A DNA stretch of 30,512 nucleotides. Origin: an uncultured Collinsella sp. GTDB taxonomy: Bacteria > Actinomycetota > Coriobacteriia > Coriobacteriales > Coriobacteriaceae. How positions within the stretch are numbered: the stretch's first letter is position 1; every line of letters begins with the position of its first letter. The translations under genes and the position numbers were made by a program. Shown piece after piece: positions 24,506 through 30,512 of this stretch. The notes under the pieces were generated by a model. It was not told where the DNA came from and did not search any database. It was given only the letters and a program-made list of their open reading frames with translations. The DNA lies in NCBI GenBank assembly GCA_902478995.1, contig CABSNF010000013.1:1-30512 (forward strand). Reading direction: 5' to 3'.

Positions 24506-25433
24506 TATCGGCACCTCCAAGCAGCAGATACAGGATAGCCATACGCACGCAGATACCGGCGTAGACCTGCTCCAGGATGACGGAGCGTTGCGGGTGGTCG
24601 GCCATATAGGAATCGAACTCGACGCCGCGGTTGATGGGGCCCGGGTGGCAGATGATCGCGTCGGGCTTCATGAGCTTCTCGCGGTCCTTGGTCAGACCGA
24701 AGAGCTTGTGGTACTCGCGAATGGTCGGGAACGGAGCACCCTCGAGGCGCTCCTGCTGCACGCGCAGCATGTAGACGACGTCCAGCTCGGGCAGGACGGA
24801 ATCGAGGTCGCTCGTCACGTGGTCGCAGCCCAGGACCTCGGGCGCCGGCGGCAGCAGCGTGCCGGGGGCGACGGCGTAGGTCTCGCAGCCCATGATCTTA
24901 AGGGCGGGGATCAGCGAGCCGCAGACGCGGGAGTGGGCGATATCGCCGACGACGGCGACCTTCAGACCGTGGAAGTCACCCTTGTGCACCCAGATGGTGT
25001 ACAGGTCGAGCAGGGCCTGTGTGGGGTGGTTGTGCTTGCCGTCACCGGCGCAGATGACGCTCGCGGGCGAGTTCTGCGTGACGATGTAGGGAGCACCGGC
25101 GTGCTTGTCGCGCACGACGATGCAGTCGATCTTATAGGCGTTGAGGGTCTCGACGGTGTCAACAAGGCTCTCGCCCTTGACCGTGGAGGTCGAGGAGCCG
25201 CCAAAGTTAAGACTGTCGGCCGAAAGACGCTTCTCGGCGAGCTCGAAGGAGCTGCGGGTGCGCGTCGAGGGCTCGTTGAACATGTTGACGATGGTCTTGC
25301 CCTTGAGCGTGGGGACCTTCTTGATCGCACGCTCGTTGACCTCGGAGAACGCCTTGGCGGTCTCGAGGATGAGCTTAATGTCCTCTTCGGAGTACTCGGT
25401 AATGTCGATCAGGTGCTTATGGTTGAACGCCAC
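24489..25433 (-). CDS. pyrB: Aspartate carbamoyltransferase, catalytic subunit
   Basis: First committed step of pyrimidine synthesis: carbamoyl phosphate plus aspartate. The 314-residue protein has the carbamoyl-phosphate motif STRTRSS (56-62), the mobile loop FGGSSTSTVKGES, AGDGKHNHPTQALLDL and the aspartate-binding HPGPINRGVE. Start: GTG at 25433, eight bases after a strong GGAGGTGA that matches the 16S tail; a GTG at 25445 would sit directly on that site and is less likely. With the chosen start the gene begins four bases after the pyrR stop. No pyrI regulatory subunit is present. Confidence 0.95.
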   Translation of the reverse strand: MAFNHKHLIDITEYSEEDIKLILETAKAFSEVNERAIKKVPTLKGKTIVNMFNEPSTRTRSSFELAEKRLSADSLNFGGSSTSTVKGESLVDTVETLNAYKIDCIVVRDKHAGAPYIVTQNSPASVICAGDGKHNHPTQALLDLYTIWVHKGDFHGLKVAVVGDIAHSRVCGSLIPALKIMGCETYAVAPGTLLPPAPEVLGCDHVTSDLDSVLPELDVVYMLRVQQERLEGAPFPTIREYHKLFGLTKDREKLMKPDAIICHPGPINRGVEFDSYMADHPQRSVILEQVYAGICVRMAILYLLLGGADNGLAS

Positions 25434-25437
25434 GGTA

Positions 25438-26022
25438 CTACTCACCTCCCAGCGGCGCGGAGCCCACGTGGGAACCCGGCGCGACGTCGTTAATCTCGAC
25501 GGCGGTGTGGCCGTCGACTTCCTTCATATATAGGTGCACGTTCTCCTCATGCGACGAGGGAACGTTCTTGCCGACAAAATCCGGCGAGATGGGGAGCTCG
25601 CGGTGGCCGCGGTCAACGAGGACTGCCAGCTCAATACGGCTCGGACGGCCCAAGTCCATGACGGCGTCGAGAGCGGCGCGAATGGTACGGCCCGTATACA
25701 GGATGTCGTCCACCAGCACGACGCGCTTGCCGTCGACGCTAAAGGGAATGTTGGTGGCGTGGATCGCGGGAGCGAAATTGGTAGCGTAGTCATCGCGGTA
25801 GAAGCTGATGTCGAGGCTGCCGAGCGGAACGTCGACGCCCTCGATCTCCTTGATCTCCTCGGCGAGCTTCTTTGCCAGAAGGTCGCCGCGCGTGACGATG
25901 CCGACCAGAGCGAGGTCTTCACAGCCCTCGTTGCGCTCGAGAATCTCGTGCGCGATGCGGGTCATCGCTCGATTGACGGCGGTCTCGTCCATAATGACCG
26001 CCTTGGGGGAAGTCGTGCCCAT
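25438..26022 (-). CDS. pyrR: Pyrimidine operon regulator PyrR
   Basis: An RNA-binding attenuation protein that senses UMP/UTP and usually retains uracil phosphoribosyltransferase activity. The 194 residues are a type I PRTase fold with the PRPP loop VLVDDILYTGRT (103-113), LVGIVTRGDLLA and LDISFYRDD. It is first in its operon, and the leader in front of it has a convincing PyrR-type binding hairpin, so autogenous control is likely. GGAAGGAG precedes the ATG at 26022. The C-terminal 25 residues are longer than in Bacillus PyrR. Confidence 0.96.
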   Translation of the reverse strand: MGTTSPKAVIMDETAVNRAMTRIAHEILERNEGCEDLALVGIVTRGDLLAKKLAEEIKEIEGVDVPLGSLDISFYRDDYATNFAPAIHATNIPFSVDGKRVVLVDDILYTGRTIRAALDAVMDLGRPSRIELAVLVDRGHRELPISPDFVGKNVPSSHEENVHLYMKEVDGHTAVEINDVAPGSHVGSAPLGGE

Positions 26023-26061
26023 CGATCTCCTTCCTCACATGTCTTGACTGCTGACACAGTC

Positions 26062-26168
26062 AAAAAAATAGATGCCCGACCGCTCAAAGCGGAACCAGAC
26101 ACCCACAGGAAGGGCTGCTCTTTGGCAGCTATGTAATTCCATGTGGGTATCTCGTACCCCTTTAATGG
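26062..26168 (-). promoter_or_regulatory. PyrR-type transcription attenuator in the pyr operon leader
   Basis: Three mutually exclusive RNA hairpins are visible. (1) Anti-antiterminator, 26139-26168: CCAT/ATGG and GGGTA/TACCC with loop CGAGA, which fits the NGNGA loop of PyrR-binding sites. (2) Antiterminator, 26098-26151: GATACCCACA/TGTGGGTGTC, a 10-bp stem enclosing GGAA/TTCC and GCTGC/GCAGC. (3) Terminator, 26070-26104: CCGCT/AGCGG with a ten-pair lower stem, followed by seven T (26062-26068). Hairpin 2 shares bases with both others, so PyrR holding hairpin 1 would allow termination. A TACACT box at 26178-26183 is the best nearby -10, without a clear -35. Confidence 0.85.
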
Positions 26169-26276
26169 TCAAGGGATAGTGTAGCCAACCTCAAGCTGAA
26201 TTGCGAGCATAAATACAGAGCATTCCGTAAACGGAGCCCAATGCCCAATAAACCTATATATATTTGTGGGACGAGC

Positions 26277-26305
26277 TTGAAAACGCACACACGAGCTGGC
26301 ATAAT
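26277..26305 (+). promoter_or_regulatory. Sigma70-type promoter facing rpmB
   Basis: TTGAAA, 17 bases, CATAAT with an upstream TG (TGGCATAAT) on the plus strand. It is the best two-box promoter in the window. It would start transcription near 26312, about 160 bases before rpmB and upstream of the rpmB-proximal promoter. No reading frame worth calling lies between. Confidence 0.6.
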
Positions 26306-26411
26306 CCCCTCTGCTGCACGCAAATCGGATCTACGTCCAGGGCCGTGGCGTGGGCACTATCGCCAAAAGAGAAATATCTCTGTGTAGATTACGCACAGGG
26401 AGCTGCTTCTG

Positions 26412-26420
26412 TGCTATAGT
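26412..26420 (+). promoter_or_regulatory. Extended -10 promoter for rpmB
   Basis: TGCTATAGT, identical to the rpsT element, 54 bases upstream of the rpmB ATG. No clear -35. The remaining spacer from here to pyrR holds the attenuator and the 26277 promoter and nothing else I can identify. Confidence 0.65.
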
Positions 26421-26474
26421 TCAGGCTTGTTTGTTAACGCGACATGTTCGTTTGTCGCCCAAGGAGGGTCAGTT

Positions 26475-26663
26475 ATGTCCAAAGTTTGCGAAGTTTGCGG
26501 TAAGCACCCCGTTGCCGGTCGCTCCATCAGCCACTCTCACCGCGTCACCAACCGTAAGTTCCGCCCCAACATCCAGCGCGTCTACGTCGTCGTCGATGGC
26601 CACCGTCGCAAGATGAACGTTTGCTCCACCTGCCTTAAGTCCGGCAAGGTTGCGCGCTCCTAA
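26475..26663 (+). CDS. rpmB: 50S ribosomal protein L28, zinc-binding type
   Basis: A 62-residue ribosomal protein of the large subunit. It has MSKVCEVCGKHPVAGRSISH at the start, the central RKFRPNIQRV and a second CxxC near the end. Cys5/Cys8 and Cys50/Cys53 form the zinc ribbon of the C+ form; a C- paralog, used by many actinobacteria under zinc starvation, is not here. AAGGAGGG lies eight bases before the ATG at 26475. Monocistronic, with its own promoter and terminator, and the first plus-strand gene after the pyr operon. Confidence 0.96.
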   Translation: MSKVCEVCGKHPVAGRSISHSHRVTNRKFRPNIQRVYVVVDGHRRKMNVCSTCLKSGKVARS

Positions 26664-26731
26664 ATAAGGTCTTACCAACAAGTACCTCGGACTCTCCGGG
26701 TCAAAGACCTCGCGTTCATATAGAACTTACC

Positions 26732-26764
26732 AAAGGCGTCCTCCCCTACGGAGGGCGCCTTTTT
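26732..26764 (+). terminator. Intrinsic terminator after rpmB
   Basis: AAGGCGTCCTCC pairs with GGAGGGCGCCTT (one G-U) around a CCTAC loop and runs into TTTTT. It lies about 70 bases past the rpmB stop and ends just before the transposon relic begins. Confidence 0.92.
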
Positions 26765-26767
26765 GCA

Positions 26768-27012
26768 CTCATTGGGGACAGACTTATATGAGGGTTTGCA
26801 GATGTCAAAGGGATCATAGCGCAGCTGGTATGCCTTGTAACTAACGGTACGCCTCGAGCGAGTCGGACGCACCTTACACGGGATTGAAATGGATGTAATC
26901 GAGTAGCTGCACCGCCTGTGTGTCCGACTCAACCGCAACCCGCGAATAGCGATTATCAAACAGATATCCCGTTTTCCCATTGAAATACTCATGAGAGTCT
27001 GTCCCCAATGAG
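26768..27012 (-). mobile_element. 245-bp relic of an IS200/REP-type (Y1) transposon
   Basis: The element is bounded by perfect 17-bp inverted repeats, CTCATTGGGGACAGACT at 26768-26784 and its complement at 26996-27012. The repeats extend inward over a four-base mismatch to TGAG. The core GGGGACAGAC is often seen at the ends of Y1-type transposase genes. Inside is a broken remnant of such a transposase on the minus strand. Most of the original element is missing, so this is an internally deleted, non-autonomous copy. It sits directly after the rpmB terminator, between it and the adhE promoter. I see no target-site duplication. Confidence 0.8.
26841..26993 (-). pseudogene. Y1_Tnp transposase fragment
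   Basis: Reading the minus strand from 26993 gives HEYFNGKTGYLF, then DNRYSRVAVESD and LLDYIHFNPV. This matches the conserved block of REP-associated (Y1) transposases that runs from the GHLFQxRF-like segment through the VESD motif to YIHLNPV. A TAA (26874-26876) follows NPV where KAGL is expected; the homology continues as DSLEAYR up to a TAG (26841-26843). The catalytic HUH and tyrosine parts are gone. The fragment is about 50 codons of a protein usually 150-300 long, so it is dead. Confidence 0.78.
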
Positions 27013-27043
27013 CGGGGCGATGCAGCAGGCAGATAGTTTTAGT

Positions 27044-27073
27044 TAAAACGCTTCATTTTATTGAAGCGTTTTA
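27044..27073. promoter_or_regulatory. 12-bp dyad upstream of adhE
   Basis: TAAAACGCTTCA pairs with TGAAGCGTTTTA around a six-base TTTTAT centre, about 45 bases upstream of the adhE -10. It could be a terminator for read-through from the left or an operator. It does not match the Rex consensus that often controls adhE. The adjoining TTTTA-GT-TAAAA (27037-27048) adds to the symmetry. Confidence 0.5.
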
Positions 27074-27116
27074 GTGTGCCTTTTACAGGAATCTTACCGT
27101 TTACCGAATTATTTCT

Positions 27117-27125
27117 TGCTATCAT
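27117..27125 (+). promoter_or_regulatory. Extended -10 promoter for adhE
   Basis: TGCTATCAT fits the TGnTAnnnT pattern, 40 bases before the adhE ATG. No convincing -35 at the usual distance. AAGGAG then precedes the start codon by seven bases. Confidence 0.55.
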
Positions 27126-27165
27126 GCAAGGCGTAGGGTAAATCTCCGATCGCAAGGAGACACAA

Positions 27166-29814
27166 ATGGTGAAAAAGTCACCGGAAAACACTACTCCCGC
27201 AATTGTGGACAACGTAGAGGCGCTTGAGGCCAAGCTCGCTCAGATGCGAGAGGCCCAGGCGCTTTTTGCTACGTACACGCAGGAGCAGGTCGACAAGATC
27301 TTCTATGAGGCCGCCATGGCCGCCAACAAGGCTCGTATCCCGTTGGCAAAGATGGCCATCGAGGAGACCGGCCGCGGCGTTCTTGAGGACAAGGTCATCA
27401 AGAACCACTACGCCGCAGAGTACATCTACAACGCTTACAAGAACACCAAGACCTGTGGTGTCCTGGAGCGCGACGAGGCTTACGGCATCACCAAGATCGC
27501 CGAGCCCATCGGCATCGTGGGCGCCGTCATCCCGACGACCAACCCCACCTCCACCGCGATCTTCAAGACGCTGATCTGCCTGAAGACCCGCAACGCCATC
27601 ATCATCTCCCCGCACCCGGCTGCCGCCAAGTGCACCATCGCCGCCGCCAAGCTCGTGCTTGACGCCGCCGTCAAGGCCGGCGCCCCCGAGGGCATCATCG
27701 GCTGGGTCGATGTCCCCTCCATCGAGCTGACTAACATGGTCATGCGCGACGTCGACATCATCCTCGCCACCGGTGGCCCGGGCATGGTCAAGGCCGCTTA
27801 CTCCTCGGGCAAGCCCGCCCTGGGCGTTGGCGCCGGTAACACCCCGGTCGTCATCGACGACACCGCCGACGTGCTGCTCGCCGTCAACTCCATCATCCAC
27901 TCCAAGACCTTCGACAACGGCATGATCTGCGCTTCCGAGCAGTCCGTGACCGTCATCGACAGCATCTATGACCAGGTTAAGGCCGAGTTCCAGAAGCGCG
28001 GCTGCTACTTCGTCAAGCAGGGTGCCGAGATGGAGGCCCTGCGTGCCGCCATGTTCAAGAACGGCGCTCTCGATCACCGCATCCCCGGCATGGCCGCTGC
28101 CAAGATCGCCGAGCTCGCCGGCATCGAGGTTCCCGCCAAGACCAAGATCCTGATCGCCGAGGTCACCTCCACCGACCCCGCCAAGGAGGAGTTCTCCCAC
28201 GAGAAGCTCTCCCCGGTCCTGGCCATGTACCACGCCAAGGACTTCCAGGAGGCCGTCGACAAGGCCGAGCACCTCGTGCTCGCCGGTGGCCCGGGCCACA
28301 CCGCCTCTCTGTACGTGCACCCCGCCCAGGCCGAGAAGATCAGCCTGTTCGAGCACGTCATGAAGGCCTGCCGTATCGTCATCAACACCCCGTCCTCGCA
28401 CGGCGGCATCGGTGACCTGTACAACTTTGGCATGAAGCCGTCTCTGACCCTGGGCTGCGGCTCCTGGGGCGGCAACTCCGTCTCCGAGAACGTTGGGGTG
28501 AAGCACTTGATCAACGTTAAGACTGTGGCCGAGCGCCGTGAGAACATGCTGTGGTTCCGCGCTCCCGAGAAGGTCTACTTCAAGAAGGGTTCCACGCCCG
28601 TCGCCCTCGACGAGCTGGGCAACGTCATGGGCAAGAAGCGCGCCTTCATCGTCACCGACCAGTTCCTCTTCAAGAATGGCAACACCCGCGCCATCGAGGC
28701 CAAGCTCGACGAGATGGGCATCGCCCACGACTGCTTCTACGACGTCGAGCCCGATCCGTCGCTGCAGTGCGCACGTCGCGGCGCCAAGCAGATGGCTCTC
28801 TTTGAGCCGGACGTCATCATCGCCGTCGGCGGTGGCTCCGCTATGGACGCCGGCAAGATCATGTGGATGATGTACGAGCACCCCGAGTGCAAGTTTGAGG
28901 ACATGGCCATGGACTTCATGGACATCCGCAAGCGTATCTTCACCTTCCCCGAGATGGGCAAGAAGGCCTACTTCGTCGCCGTCCCGACCTCCTCGGGTAC
29001 CGGCTCCGAGTGCACGCCGTTCGCCATCATCACCGACAAGGAGACCGGCATCAAGTGGCCGCTCGCCGACTACGCGCTGCTCCCCAACATGGCTATCGTC
29101 GACGCCGACAACTGCATGACCGCCCCGCGCGGCCTGACCGCTGCCTCCGGCATCGACGTCATGACCCACGCCATCGAGTCCTACGTCTCCATCATGGCTT
29201 CCGACTACACCAAGGGCCTCTCCGAGCGCGCTGCCAAGCTCGTCTTCGAGAACCTGCCCTCCAGCTTCACGAACGGCGCCAAGGACCCGCACGCCCGCGA
29301 GGAGATGCACAACGCCTCCTGCATGGCCGGTATGGCCTTCGCCAACGCCTTCCTGGGCCTCAACCACTCCATGGCCCACAAGCTCGGCGCTTTCCATCAC
29401 CTGCCCCACGGCCTCGCAAACGCTGTCATCCTGACCCGCGTCATGCGCTACAACGCCGCCGAGGCTCCCGTCAAGATGGGTACCTTCTCCCAGTATCCTT
29501 ACCCCAACGCGCTGCACAACTACGCCGAGATGGCCAAGTACTGCGGCATCGAGGGCAAGGACGACAAGGAGGTCTTCGAGAACTTCATCACGAAGCTCGA
29601 GGAGCTCAAGGACTTCATCGGCGTCAAGAAGACCATCGCCGACTACGGTGTTGACGAGCAGTACTTCCTCGACACCCTCGACGAGATGACCGAGCAGGCA
29701 TTCAACGACCAGTGCACCGGCGCCAACCCGCGCTACCCGCTCATGAGCGAGATCAAGGAGCTCTACCTGGACGCCTACTACGGCCGCGAGCCCCAGGATT
29801 ACGCCGTCTGCTAG
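27166..29814 (+). CDS. adhE: Bifunctional acetaldehyde-CoA/alcohol dehydrogenase
   Basis: Reduces acetyl-CoA to acetaldehyde and then ethanol, regenerating two NAD+ in fermentation; the protein forms spirosome filaments. The 882 residues are full length. The N-terminal aldehyde dehydrogenase half has GVGAGNTP and the catalytic Cys255 in FDNGMICASEQS. The C-terminal iron-dependent alcohol dehydrogenase half has VGGGSAMDAGKIMW (about 553-566), PTSSGTGSECTPFA, and the metal-ligand region NHSMAHKLGAFHHLPHG (733-749). Codon use is very strongly biased to C- and G-ending codons, more than in its neighbours, which suggests high expression. It is transcribed alone from the plus strand, ending in a hairpin. 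Confidence 0.98.
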   Translation: MVKKSPENTTPAIVDNVEALEAKLAQMREAQALFATYTQEQVDKIFYEAAMAANKARIPLAKMAIEETGRGVLEDKVIKNHYAAEYIYNAYKNTKTCGVLERDEAYGITKIAEPIGIVGAVIPTTNPTSTAIFKTLICLKTRNAIIISPHPAAAKCTIAAAKLVLDAAVKAGAPEGIIGWVDVPSIELTNMVMRDVDIILATGGPGMVKAAYSSGKPALGVGAGNTPVVIDDTADVLLAVNSIIHSKTFDNGMICASEQSVTVIDSIYDQVKAEFQKRGCYFVKQGAEMEALRAAMFKNGALDHRIPGMAAAKIAELAGIEVPAKTKILIAEVTSTDPAKEEFSHEKLSPVLAMYHAKDFQEAVDKAEHLVLAGGPGHTASLYVHPAQAEKISLFEHVMKACRIVINTPSSHGGIGDLYNFGMKPSLTLGCGSWGGNSVSENVGVKHLINVKTVAERRENMLWFRAPEKVYFKKGSTPVALDELGNVMGKKRAFIVTDQFLFKNGNTRAIEAKLDEMGIAHDCFYDVEPDPSLQCARRGAKQMALFEPDVIIAVGGGSAMDAGKIMWMMYEHPECKFEDMAMDFMDIRKRIFTFPEMGKKAYFVAVPTSSGTGSECTPFAIITDKETGIKWPLADYALLPNMAIVDADNCMTAPRGLTAASGIDVMTHAIESYVSIMASDYTKGLSERAAKLVFENLPSSFTNGAKDPHAREEMHNASCMAGMAFANAFLGLNHSMAHKLGAFHHLPHGLANAVILTRVMRYNAAEAPVKMGTFSQYPYPNALHNYAEMAKYCGIEGKDDKEVFENFITKLEELKDFIGVKKTIADYGVDEQYFLDTLDEMTEQAFNDQCTGANPRYPLMSEIKELYLDAYYGREPQDYAVC

Positions 29815-29831
29815 TTTTAGCACGGTTTTTA

Positions 29832-29870
29832 ACGGCGGGGGTGCACGGGTGTTTCACACACCCCCGCCGT
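29832..29870 (+). terminator. GC-rich hairpin after adhE
   Basis: ACGGCGGGGGTG (29832-29843) pairs perfectly with CACCCCCGCCGT (29859-29870), 17 bases after the adhE stop. The following sequence, CGCTTCTATC, is only weakly T-rich, so it may stop transcription partially and stabilise the adhE mRNA end. Confidence 0.65.
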
Positions 29871-29902
29871 CGCTTCTATCGCATCGTTGAAAGGATGCAA
29901 CC

Positions 29903-30512
29903 ATGCTGCTACCCGATTCCAAGACCGAGCTCGTCCGCCGTGGCAACAAGGTCGTTTACGACCTGGGCGACAAGATCGTCAAGGTCTTTAACGAGACCAA
30001 GCCTGTCTCCGACGTGTTCAACGAGGCTTTGAATCTTGCCCGCATCAATGAGTGCGGCATCCGCAGCCCCAAGGCTCTCGAGGTTTCCCAGCTCGAGAAC
30101 GCCAACGGCTGGGCGCTCGTGACCGAGAAGGTTCCGGGCACCACCCTTGCCGAGAAGATGACTGCCGAGCCCCAGCGCTTTGGTGAGTACCTCGAGATGT
30201 TCGTCGACCTCCAGATCGAGATCCACGGCTACACCTCCCCGCTGCTCAACCGTCAGCGCGACAAGTACGCCCGCATGATCGACAGCCTTGATCAGCTCAA
30301 TGCCACCACGCGCTACAACCTTCAGGAGCGTCTGGACGGCATGACCAAGGAGTTCAAGGTCTGCCACGGCGACTTCAACCCCTCCAACGTCATCGTCGGC
30401 GACGACGGCCAGCTCTATGTGTGCGACTGGGCACACGCCACCCAGGGCTCCCCTGCTGCCGACGTTGCCACCACCTACCTGCTCTTTGCCCTCAACAGCA
30501 AGGATCAGGCTG
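29903..30512 (+). CDS. Phosphotransferase-family protein (APH fold), C-terminus cut
   Basis: The first 203 codons of a protein-kinase-like small-molecule phosphotransferase (PF01636 type). The frame begins MLLPDSKTELVRRGNKVVYD, with a lysine in KIVKVF at the position of the ATP-binding lysine, then the catalytic loop CHGDFNPSNVIV (HGDxxxxN) and the metal-binding CDWAHATQG, followed by AADVATTYLL. The frame runs off the window. AAAGGA lies before the ATG at 29903. Members act on aminoglycosides, choline, homoserine or sugars; the substrate cannot be told here, and there is no reason to call it a resistance gene. It is 88 bp after adhE and may receive read-through. Confidence 0.85.
   Translation, partial: MLLPDSKTELVRRGNKVVYDLGDKIVKVFNETKPVSDVFNEALNLARINECGIRSPKALEVSQLENANGWALVTEKVPGTTLAEKMTAEPQRFGEYLEMFVDLQIEIHGYTSPLLNRQRDKYARMIDSLDQLNATTRYNLQERLDGMTKEFKVCHGDFNPSNVIVGDDGQLYVCDWAHATQGSPAADVATTYLLFALNSKDQA

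Noticed and set aside
26672..26992. A 106-codon minus-strand frame covering the rpmB-adhE spacer.
   Set aside because: It runs through the rpmB terminator and is in a different frame from the transposase homology at 26841-26993; the product has no family resemblance.
27178..29823. An 881-codon open frame on the minus strand exactly opposite adhE.
   Set aside because: It is the mirror of adhE's extreme codon bias (C/G in third positions avoids antisense stops). The translation is rich in Gly, Val, Leu, Asp and His with no domain I recognise, and adhE itself is unambiguous.
29903..30512. The terminal gene as an aminoglycoside resistance gene.
   Set aside because: HGDxxxxN and a DW metal motif define only the broad phosphotransferase fold. 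There are no resistance-specific features or mobile context, and its codon use matches the host.
43..30512. CRISPR arrays, tRNA or rRNA genes, prophage and complete insertion sequences.
   Set aside because: Searched by eye along both strands; no regular spaced repeats, cloverleaf signatures or phage-type genes were seen.

Overview
The window looks like chromosomal DNA of a high-GC, anaerobic actinobacterium of the class Coriobacteriia, most likely Collinsella or a close relative. This rests on an actinobacterial pyrR-B-C-K-D-F then mihF-gmk-rpoZ arrangement, an actinobacterial-type integration host factor, a zinc-type L28, a long fermentative adhE, and strong G/C preference at third codon positions. 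The genus is an inference; the class is better supported. The first 42 bases are not genomic: they are an Illumina Nextera adapter including an i5 index, so the left edge is a contig end.

Layout. Almost everything from 43 to 26022 is on the minus strand, so it is transcribed right to left. In transcription order: (1) pyrR-pyrB-pyrC-pyrK-pyrD-pyrF, de novo pyrimidine synthesis without carAB, behind a leader that folds into a complete PyrR-style terminator/antiterminator/anti-antiterminator switch; (2) mihF-gmk-rpoZ-thiI, tightly packed; (3) comEA-comEC-holA; (4) rpsT alone, with a strong terminator; (5) lepA-dusB-hemW-(membrane J-protein)-dnaJ-mtaB-phoH-ybeY-dgkA-era-recO, eleven genes with short gaps or overlaps that combine translation quality control, tRNA modification, chaperones, rRNA/ribosome maturation and DNA repair; (6) rpsO, with its own promoter, structured leader and terminator; (7) pnp, cut by the contig end.

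The right end switches to the plus strand: rpmB with its terminator, a 245-bp relic of a Y1 (IS200/REP-type) transposon with 17-bp inverted ends, then adhE and a truncated phosphotransferase-fold gene. The 450-bp region between pyrR and rpmB is a divergent regulatory region.

The gene order comEA-comEC-holA-rpsT-lepA-hemW-(J-proteins)-mtaB-phoH-ybeY-dgkA-era-recO is a compact version of the arrangement known from Bacillus, but the hrcA-grpE-dnaK slot is occupied by an unusual J-protein whose second substrate-binding and dimerisation regions are replaced by membrane segments. That protein, the PyrR attenuator, the transposon relic and an acidic N-terminal tail on Era are the most interesting points. 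I see no CRISPR array, tRNA, rRNA, prophage or complete insertion sequence; most of the window is conserved housekeeping DNA.
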